Positions 55,601 through 64,000 of a stretch of DNA of 64,000 nucleotides are shown piece after piece (within the stretch, counting starts at the first letter, position 1; each line of letters opens with the position of its first letter). The DNA comes from Cerioporus squamosus (lineage: Eukaryota > Basidiomycota > Agaricomycetes > Polyporales > Polyporaceae), in NCBI GenBank assembly GCA_022592435.1, contig JABYQS010000181.1:1-64000 (forward strand), given 5' to 3'. A program made the translations under genes and the position numbers. A model generated the notes under the pieces. The model ran no database searches. It saw only the letters and a program-made list of their open reading frames with translations, and was not told the DNA's origin.

Positions 55601-56690
55601 TTACTCTGGCGCCGCAGACTTCCCGCTCCGCTCCCGCTCCCACTTCTTGATACGACTGATATACGTACGGATGGTGTCCTTCGTGACCCACGACGGTTCT
55701 CCGTTCGATAAGATGTTGAGAACGTACCCGCGCAAGTAAGGATGAGGGTGGTGCAACTCGACGTGGACCCATTCATCGGTGTTCCATAGCCATACTTGCT
55801 TCCTATTGCCGGTGGCCACATGTACGAAGAGGTCACCCTGATGAAGTTGCGAGGATGGAATCGCGACAGGGGCGGCCAAGAGCTGCTCTCCTCGAGATGA
55901 GAACCAGACGGTCTTGTCTTTGAGCCCACGTATCATGTGCTCGTGCCGTTCAACGAGGAGGACGCAACTAAACCTCGAACACTGTGAGCCATGTGCGAAC
56001 CACTCCATCTATTCGAGACGACTGACCTTGGATTGTCGGAGATGGACTGCACAGCGGTGGCTGCCAAGACGGGTTGCTGAGCCTGCATGCGTACTTCGGC
56101 GGAAGCAATGTTGATGGTGACTCCCGGCGCCGGGTCAGCACGAGTCTGTGGAACTGGCTTCTGCACTCCCAGGTGCTGGTTGACGGGTGCGGAATGTCTG
56201 GCGGAAGTAGCGCTTGCATCGAGTCTGGCACTGTTCAAAGGTTACGCGAGGACGAAGGTAGGAGACAAAATGGCACTTACTGGGATGATTGTTCGTCGAT
56301 AGTATTGACATTGGGATGAGGTGGAACTACTATGTGCAACTGCGGCGCTCTACGTGACCAAGCAATGAGGACAAACGGATAGCTAGAAGGGAGTTCGACA
56401 CTTACAGGAGCCATGACAGGATATCCGCGAGTGGATCTTCTGACGTTGGCCGTAGCATCTCCGACAGAAGAAGGATCTCCTGCTGGCCTGTCGGGCACAG
56501 AGTTCAACTGCAGATCACCTGAGTCGAAAAGATCGTACTCAAGGATAACAGTGTACTGCTGCCTGACGTGACGGTGCCGCAGTACCACTGTATGCGGGTA
56601 CAACCGGATCTTTTGATCGCCAGTGAGGGTGAGGGCGGGGGAGGGAGTTTCCTCGACATGGATGGTGACAGGGGCCTCGGGTTCTATCAT
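55601..56690 (-). CDS. Unassigned three-exon protein
   Basis: Exons 56690-56281, 56230-56027 and 55967-55601 join in phase over introns of 50 and 59 nt and give 326 residues starting MIEPEAPVTIHVEETPSPAL. The N-terminal part (GDQKIRLYPHTVVLRHRHV, YTVILEYDLFDSGDLQL) looks beta-rich. The middle is low in complexity and rich in Ala/Pro/Gln. The C-terminal part (WLWNTDEWVHVELHH, then SRIKKWERERSGKSAAPE) has a tryptophan-rich stretch and a basic end. Inside exon 1 there is a perfect GTAAGT donor, and a 66-nt frame-neutral intron could be removed (ending GCCGCAG), so two isoforms are possible. No family is known to me. Confidence 0.6.
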
Positions 56691-59600
56691 AGCGAGTGAG
56701 TGGTGGGGAGGATGGAGAAGCAAGACAGGCGGCGAGAGGCCATTTGTACGTTTTGAGGTGTGTGCGACGTGTGCCACTCATTGGTGCCATTCGGGTGAGG
56801 ACTGGCATGTTCGAGACGAGAAGGGCGTGTACGCTCGCCTAGATAGGTTTCCCGGGAGCTTTCCTGCCATAGGTACGGATGTAATGTAGAGGGAGTTGCA
56901 TGGCGTAACAGCGCATTATACATACCCAGTTGGATTGCTCGGAATGTCGAGTTGTGAGCCGATAGTAGTTAACACTTCAAGATGCCCATACCATACCGCC
57001 TGCAGGGATTGGAATATCGAGATCTGAGACCGCGTGTAGCACATCACGATACTCACCGCCGTACACGTGGGTTCCGATTATTGGATCCGAATCAAGAACA
57101 AACCGCCTCACCGAATCCGAACCCTCTGTCATGAGACATCAATGCCAATTCCCGGCCAGGAAGCCGGGACTGTACAAGTGCACGAGGGGTTGGGAGGGCG
57201 AGGTAAAGCGTATGCCTGGTCTCTTGCTAATCAAGCACCAAGTGACGGAGTAGCTCAGCCTCGAAAGATCAACCTAGACGAACATTGACTGACTGACCTC
57301 GAATTCACAGTTGCGAGTGGCGCAGCGTGGCGCGGGCTAAGGGTATTGAGAACAGCGTAAACTGCGGAGATGGATGAGAGGAAGTAGGTCCCGGTTATGT
57401 CTTTGATTCGTAGCTTGCAGAAATAATGAGCCGCCGAGAAACCTTGACTCGAGTTCAAGGACTACATACTCACATTCGACATTATGTGTCTTAAGCACAC
57501 GCACAACCGCGCAGCAGCTGACTTATTCGGTTCGTTCTTTGACATGCAGCGAAATGTCGGCGAGCTACAGGATAGGGAGAGCGGTGCCTCACCTGCATTT
57601 ATGTCTACTGTACATAGAAGGGGGATGGTTCAGCGAACTTGACGCGAGGGACATCTCGGTGTTGACGAGTCGGATTGGGTCCCAGAGTGGGGATTCGTGG
57701 TTGGACCCGTCGCAGACTGACTATCAGAGTCAAACAAGTGACCGGCAACATACGGCGTGCCGTGATCCACGGGCAGCAAGAAGAGGCATTCGTAGGCTCG
57801 GCCGGATGGCAGGAGACCGACATCCCGCCGCACTCAAACCACAGCCATCCGCCCCCACAAAAAGCATCTCTCAGCATCTACACGCTCTCTGCACACTGTG
57901 AGACGCATCCGCACGATGAAGCCGTCATGTTCTCTTCCGCGCCCTCAGGAGTCCGAGTCACTGCCCGGTACGTACACCCTTCTGCATTGCACACGCCTCC
58001 TCCCGAGGAGATGCAACATGATACGCGCATCCATCGCGACCTCGTAGCCCACCCGACTCTCGGCATGCCACCACTTCCCGGTCGGGATCAAGCACAGACG
58101 GCCGCGCAGTCGCTTGTATGGTACGCACGAGTTCTCAAGACCCAAACACCCTCCGTGCTCAGTCTACTTAACAGAGGAGAGCGAGAAGGCTATCAGGAGG
58201 ATATATCCTGAGCACAATGTTACGGAGCTGAATGCAATGCGAGGGGATGACTTACAGAATGAGCAGTCCTACTCGCCGAAGAACTTGCGGACATTGTGCA
58301 GTAGGATATACCAGGCAGCGTCACGAGCTATTGCAACATAAGGCCATCAGTATCACAATTGCCATGGACATAGAGGGGAAAACTCACGTCCTGTATGTGT
58401 AACAAGTCTGTAACTGCTGTCGACCATGGCCACGCACCTTCACCCACTGCGCAATCTCCCAATCAAGCCGGGAGATGAACGACACGCAGTGGTTGGTGTT
58501 CTCACTGTCCAGACAAGACTGGGCCTGTCATAGGCGGTCTCCTCGGGCCCCTTGTCGACCTTTACGCCGACTTGGCACCCGGGAACGGGACTTTGGAAGT
58601 CTTCGTGCAGAGCTCTGTTTGCATGCGGCTTGCCGTGTTGCCGCTTCTCCGTCGTCTCGTGAAGTGTCTGCAGCGTGATTGGTCCGGTCATGCGAGTGCT
58701 GGCTGGGACATCGGAGCAAGCGGTTCCAAGTCGTACTCCTCGGCGTCCTCCCACAGATTGTCCTCGGGAACCAGATCATCTTCCTGTTCAACCTCCGCGC
58801 CATACATCGTCCTCCTCGCCATTGCCACCTGGGTCGTCGTATTCGTCGAAGATATCGAAACATCCGGGTGCGTGGTCTCCGAAGAAGTCGCCCGGTCGAG
58901 TGTGTGAGGAGCTCAAGGAGGATCTGGAGCACTGGCATTTCCAGACGGTGGTGGCGACGGCAACTTGAGTACAGGTCGAGGTAAAGGGAACCGCGGGGAG
59001 CTGTCGTGAGAGTCCGTGAGCCTGTTGAGGTAGTGCAGAAGCTCAATGCAAGCCGGATTCGCTGTCTGTTCGAAGTGCGACCAGTGCCTCAAGAAGGCGA
59101 AATGTTTGCGGCATCACTTGCAAAACTCACACCCCGTGATACAAGCTGACAACCAGGCGACGGGAGGGGTGCAGTGTGGGAGGATGGTGGCCACAGAACT
59201 AGTGTAGTTGCGCTAGAGACGCAGCTATGGTGTGTGGAGCGTAGGCGTGTACAGGTAGGATGTGCAGGGTTCGGGCGGTCACGCTTGCCCAGAGGCGAGC
59301 ACTCCACTCATGAGTTCGGGTCTCAGGGCGAAGGCTGAGAAGGTCGTTGAGTCAGGCTGCAACAGCGCCAACAATCATGCGGGACATCGTACCTGTTGAG
59401 TATAACAAGGACACAATGACGTGCGTTCATCCTCCCATGTCTTATTGCGGCTGACATTGACCTCAACACCGATAATGACGAGGATACCGTCGATGAATCA
59501 GCCTGGGAGTCGAAGTCTGCACAAGCACCTATTATTCAGCAACCTCCCAAGGCAAGGACGGAGTTGCTGAAGGCTCACCGAAGATGCTGAAGCCGGGCAA

Positions 59601-61160
59601 AACTAACACGGCCGATGGGGACTTGGGGCTTGAAGCTCAAAGAACATGTTACATAAGCAATGATCGCCATAGCGGTGACGAGGATAGCAAGGCGTCAGCG
59701 GATGGAGAAGAGGAATAGCATGCGCGCGCGCAAAGCGGCAATTGGAGGAGGATTGAAGTGCGCTCTCCGAGAATGCAGCAGCACAGCGGCATGGCGGCGG
59801 GCGGGCGAGCGCTTCCTGCTTGCCTTAGTTCGATCCACGACGCTATAGTACTAGTAGTTGCTCCTTCTATCCCCCCCTTCAGGCCTATCCTCCCTCGCTG
59901 TCATCTTTATCCCCCGGACGCAACCAGCTTTCTCCTTTGCCCTGCCCCTCTACCTTCAGATGCACACACTCACCCCCCAGGGCCCCGCAGACAAGAAGGT
60001 GAACGCGACCGCAGTCAAGATGGTTGACGTCCACAAAAAGGACAACGGTGATCTCTTCCCGTCTCCCATCTCCGCTAATACGCCCCTGCCCTGCCGCCAA
60101 CCAACACAACCTGTCTGCGGCCGCAATCATCTCAATCTGCATCGTCCTCAGCTCTTCCGTCATTATATACAACAGCTACCTACACAACACGCTTGAGTTC
60201 CGCTTCCTTGGTCTTCCTCGTCACCTGGCACCTCTCGTTTGCTGTGAGTATTGCTTTTGTTTGCGTGGCGGGTTTTCTTCAAGCCGTCGGGCAGAAGTCC
60301 TAGTGCCATGCGAATGGCCATGCATTGCTCCCGCACTCGAGGCTCACGAAGTGCGGATGTCCTCCCAAGGTCCGCCCCCGGAGGCGAGAGGGGTTGGACA
60401 GCACAAACGAGTCGCGCTGAGGATGCAGGAACTTGCTGCTGCAGATACTCATGCAAACACGCAGGTTATCGACACACGCGTCCTCCAGTGGACAACACAC
60501 CTTGCCGACCCCGCTCGCCTCGCTGCATCATTACCAGTGTGTTCTCGTCAGCTTGGGGAGCGCGATCGTTCTCACGCTCACGGGCATGTTATAGGAAGAG
60601 GAGTGCTCATCTCCAGTGCACAGATTGCGCCGCTGCAGGTCTTCGGTGCGTCCCTTCCCCTATGCGTCCTGCGTAGCGTCACGTGCTCGGGCATATCCAC
60701 GCCCCCGACATGCACAGCACAGCACAATTTTGAAGACAAGACATACCTGCCGACTTGTACAGAATGATGCCCACGAGCGCGATCAAGTAGCTTGCGGACA
60801 TATATCTTTGTAGCGGGGAACATGATGTATCAAGGTAGCAGAAATATATTTCGTTCGCTCGTCGAAAATTGTGTGCGCACGTTGTGGGCTGCTGTCGGTG
60901 GGCTCATCAGGTCCTTCGGCGGACACAGTACACAGACTTCTGCGAGGATGGACGATCAGTCAGCGACCGCTGAAGGGCAATACTGCGCCACTGACCACGA
61001 GTCCGGACATCTTCACGGTCGAGGTGAATCCACCATACGCCGCTGCGAGTTCCAGCGTACTGCACGTTCAACATGGTGACAAAGCGTAGCACAGTGGATA
61101 ATGGTACATGATGATACAAGACTGACGTGGAATAGATCTGATAATTGACGACTTGGTGTC
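56691..61160. other. Long stretch without a firm gene
   Basis: Many frames of 60-250 codons occur, but none shows a domain. The largest plus-strand frame (60024-60767) and the arginine-rich minus-strand frame at 58528-59046 look compositional. A minus-strand frame at 58440-58754 and a plus-strand frame at 57675-58211 have near-normal composition and could be exons of unresolved genes. No transposon ends, LTR copies or RNA genes were recognised. Confidence 0.3.
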
Positions 61161-62135
61161 CTACTGGCTGCTGCGCACGGGAACTTCGAAACGGACCAGA
61201 CCACTAGTACCCTGCTCGGGATACTCCAACATGCAAGTTATCCCTTCGAGAACGACACATTTCTCCTCTCCTGGGAGAATATCCTCCGCTCGGATACCGA
61301 AGTTGGTCTCAAGGGACTCCAGCAGTTGTCCCCCAACGCCCAGCCATGGCGTCGCTCCCCCGGGGACATGGGTGAAGAGCTGGTATCCGGGTTGTCTGTT
61401 GACGGGCGTGTTCGTGTCCTTTGCGTGCACGTAGTCCAGGCAGAACTCTCGGGTGGACACTGCCCCAGGCCACATTCGCAGGGAATATGTACTCCCAGGG
61501 ATGGGGATGATGGTGACGTTCTCGTCACCAGCAAGGGGCTTCACCTAGTGGAGATTGACGATCAGGAACAGAAGTCCCTCGCTTCGAAATCGTACACGAT
61601 GACTTACCCCAGTTACTTCCACAGGTGCATCCAAGATCCTGCATATCTCCTTCATAGCGGTATCCGGACTGCCCCCGGCGTGAGCCACGAAGGCCAACCA
61701 GTCCTGTTGCAGACGGGCTTCCAGTCCGTCACCCTCCACATGGCTGTAGTCCCCGCCACCCAGCACAAACAGCTCGAAGTCGCTGCGCAGCTTGTACCCA
61801 TGGTGCCGGCTGCAGACAATCTCTTCGTAGAAGTCGCGTGTGCTACGCAGGTTCGAGGAAGTGAAGGGAACGGTAGGGGAAGGGGTAGGGAGATCAGACT
61901 GCGAGTCGCTCCTCGGATGCTTCACGTTGGTTGCGTCCGGATCATCAAGGCCTTCAGCTGAGTGTTCTCTTTTCAGAGGGACTTGTACACCCGGGTCCTG
62001 GTCCTGTTCAACACTTACATCAATGTGAGCTGCACAGGAGTTGTGATGCTTACTTACCTCGGAGTTATCAAGGAAGCGGCGACCCAGGGCTCTGTACACA
62101 GGGGTGGGACTCATGCTGGCAGGCAAGGAGGACAA
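61161..62135 (-). CDS. Unassigned protein, paralogue of the gene at 43680-44622
   Basis: Exons 62135-62058, 62003-61608 and 61544-61161 join in phase over introns of 54 and 63 nt and give 285 residues starting MSSLPASMSPTPVYRALG. A proline/serine-rich N-terminus is followed by RSDFELFVLGGGDYSHVEG, QQDWLAFVAHAGGSPDTAM and VEVTG (intron). The C-terminal half contains NVTIIPIPGSTYSLRMWP, REFCLDYVHAKDTNTPVN, ILPGEEKCVVLEGITCML and LVRFEVPVRSS. Length, intron after VTG, and the (R)E(Y/F)CLD and PGEEK(F/C)V motifs are shared with the 43.7-kb gene. Both copies are intact, unlike most of the window, which suggests they are expressed and selected. Confidence 0.75.
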
Positions 62136-63230
62136 GGACTGGAGCAGAGCGCAGAGCAGCGAGGTGGAGTTATAATCGCGTGTTGATTGTGAAGGGTCGG
62201 ATCAGATCGGTCCGCGCTGAGCCTTCTGTGCAACGGTCAGGCCGACTTCCGAGCTGAAATGAAGGTGAGAACACCAAGAGACTTTGAGAAGCAAGCCTAT
62301 GGGAAAAGGGCGCAAGGCCTGAAAGGGACCACATCACGTTGGGCCCTTTCTCCAACTGATAGCTGCAATCTTTCAGTGCTGGTTCGCAACCATGGTGCTT
62401 GAATGATTGGAACCTGGCGGCAAGCATGGGTCGTGGGCAGAAGAGGAGGGTCGGGAGAAGGATGCTAATGGCTGATTAGTCGGATGGCAGCAAAGCATGC
62501 CGAGACATTGGGCCATACCTCCGAAAGAAGGTCCCTTTTTTCTGTGAGCTTTCTCTGTTCTATGGGGCGGCACAGAAAGAGGTTGCCCGTCGCTGCTGCG
62601 TGAAGAGTTGCTGCTCGAGAAGCGGAACCCAAGAAGCCGCTGCGAACATCACAGTGAAGGGACGACAATAAAAGAATGAGAACAGAACCTAGCACTTCAG
62701 AAGCTATAGCCAGCAAGCCGCCCTTTTGTTTCATTCATTAGAGACAATTGGACATTCACTCGTAGCAGATGTTAGAGAGAAAGTCGAGCACGCCGGCCGC
62801 CCCCGACACCTGAGGACTCACGAATACGTAGGTTGCGTGGCTGTGTCGATTGGGGTAAATCGAAATTTTCGGAGAATCAATGTTTTCTTTCGCCAATCGA
62901 ATTGACACCTTATGTGGCTATGTTAGAGCTTTTCGGAGATGTAAGTCACAATGCAATTGTTGCATACCGCTTATCGTCCGAGGGTAAAGGCCGCGATTGT
63001 CACAGCGCCCTCAAGCACACTTTGACTAGGATCCTTGCTGGGTGCTCGTGTCGTTTGACAACAAGCAGTCTCTTCCTCTGCTCTTGACTAACATTTTCCG
63101 TCCTAGTGAAATGTCAGTAGCGCCGTGCCGGCAGTGGGTTTATATAGAGGGCGATTCGCCTGTGTTTCCGACACTATCCTCCTGAATCGACTAACCAAGT
63201 ACGTCTGAACAAGTCCCACATCTCCATGCA
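62136..63230. other. No gene recognised
   Basis: The stretch contains the promoter side of the minus-strand gene at 61161-62135. A minor imperfect palindrome (GTGTCGATTGG ... CCAATCGAATTGACAC) lies at about 62840-62910. A short plus-strand frame starting MSVAPCRQWVYIEG at 63110 runs into a stop and was not called. Confidence 0.35.
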
Positions 63231-63797
63231 GTGTCTAACATTGTGGTATCTTTACACAGGATGTTGATAGGATCGGTTTTCTGCCTCTACCCAGACCAGG
63301 CCATTGGCGACATATACCTCTCATATGCCTGGACCACTGCGGGGGAACTCGTCCGTATTTCAAGTGTCTGCATCACGCATGGCTTGTCGGCCGTCACCAC
63401 CTACGTCGGGAACTGCCCGGCGATCGGAGTTATGCCAAACGACTGGACCTTTCACCATCCCGGACTGGGCTTGATCTCAGTCAACGATCAGGGGCCTCAG
63501 CACATGCATATTCCTGGTGCTCAGATGCTACTCCCCATCCTTCCACCCGTGCAGCCGACAGCTGTTCACATAGTGAACGGCGTTCAGGTCGCCACCAAGC
63601 CTGTGCAGTGGCATCATCGTGTTACACTGGAGCATGTGACGCCGGGCGCTCGGCTTCACTATCACCAGCACACCCGTCGTAGGGGGCACACAGCCGAGAC
63701 CACTCCCATATTGCCCCAGAACAAGGGGAAACACAAGTCATTCAGGCTGCTGGTGTTCAACACCCAGGTGCAGATTTCCCGCCGTATCCAGCAGTGA
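63231..63797 (+). CDS. Unassigned open reading frame
   Basis: The open frame of 188 codons contains well-composed stretches (LYPDQAIGDIYLSYAW, NDWTFHHPGLGLISVNDQG) before a histidine/arginine-rich end. Near the end another frame (HPGADFPPYPAVIDWVLGD) also looks coding and continues into a GTATGT donor at about 63833, so an intron or frameshift near 63.7 kb may join the two. The gene runs toward the window edge. No domain was recognised. Confidence 0.35.
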   Translation: MSNIVVSLHRMLIGSVFCLYPDQAIGDIYLSYAWTTAGELVRISSVCITHGLSAVTTYVGNCPAIGVMPNDWTFHHPGLGLISVNDQGPQHMHIPGAQMLLPILPPVQPTAVHIVNGVQVATKPVQWHHRVTLEHVTPGARLHYHQHTRRRGHTAETTPILPQNKGKHKSFRLLVFNTQVQISRRIQQ

Positions 63798-64000
63798 TTG
63801 ATTGGGTGCTGGGCGACACCGTCAGCAAGGAGGTATGTTGTTCATCATTCGTATGCGTGACAACCCCGACTGACACCTCTATCAAGGCTGTCTCGACCCC
63901 TACAAGGTCCAAGTCCCGTTCACATCTTGTTAGTTGTTCGTGTTGTGCCACTCTGGGCCTACTGCTGGCGGTCTGGTCTTTTCTAGGCTGACGGTGCGGC

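Noticed and set aside
62833..62920. Hairpin GTGTCGATTGG/CCAATCGAATTGACAC as a terminator or MITE
   Set aside because: Short and imperfect, with no target duplication; expected by chance at this scale.
63139..63150. TATATAGAG as a promoter for the ORF at 63231
   Set aside because: It also reads as codons in a short open frame from 63110, and the start of the downstream gene is unresolved, so it is not called.

Overview
This window looks like a piece of an Agaricomycete (mushroom-forming basidiomycete) genome, probably a polypore-type fungus. That placement is inference from three things: the introns are short (mostly 42-73 nt, GT-AG) with fungal branch-site style sequences; the mobile elements are KDZ (Kyakuja-Dileera-Zisupton), Plavaka-type Tnp2, hAT and fungal non-LTR retrotransposons; and there are basidiomycete-style F-box, RING and seven-helix membrane protein relics. 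No rRNA, tRNA or CRISPR was recognised.

Almost the whole window is nested mobile elements. Left part (1-21 kb): a decayed non-LTR retrotransposon (LINE-1, 1-4.3 kb) is split by a 1065-bp hAT-like non-autonomous element rich in ACCCG/CGGGT repeats (1638-2702). Next is a hAT transposon with a G-rich left end near 5.4 kb. Its TATA box (5.63 kb) and ATG (15.45 kb) are separated by an apparently intact 9.75-kb KDZ transposon (KDZ-1, 5650-15396). KDZ-1 has ~622-bp terminal inverted repeats, an 8-bp target duplication (GGCGCGCG), a 1032-residue KDZ/CxC1 transposase gene and two cargo genes. One cargo gene has an HMG-box-like segment and the other has two RNase H1 N-terminal-like modules. All three reconstruct as clean, in-phase multi-exon genes. 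The hAT transposase (15.45-17.47 kb) is cut off by a solo LTR, and an inverted copy of that LTR removes the 5' end of an F-box gene (19.6-21.1 kb).

Middle part (21-42 kb): a low-complexity basic protein ORF, a multi-exon membrane protein of the basidiomycete seven-helix type, and a RING-finger gene with one nonsense codon, one frameshift and a 15-nt microexon. Then comes a 5'-truncated LINE (LINE-2, 27690-31245) with a 12-bp target duplication inside a zinc-type alcohol dehydrogenase relic. It is followed by a second, decayed KDZ transposase of the CxC2 class (34.3-37.8 kb) split by a solo LTR with TSD ACGGG, a 658-residue unknown gene with a single TGA, and a 228-bp foldback MITE with TA target duplication.

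Right part (42-64 kb): two intact three-exon paralogues of an unassigned family (43680-44622 and 61161-62135), further unassigned multi-exon genes (44972-45666, 55601-56690), and a decayed Plavaka/Tnp2 transposase (49.5-53.2 kb). The Plavaka gene is split by a 633-bp solo LTR-like element and truncated by the second copy of the ACCCG-repeat element (53200-54266).

Exon boundaries were worked out by hand from splice signals and phase. Family names rest on remembered motif patterns, not on searches.
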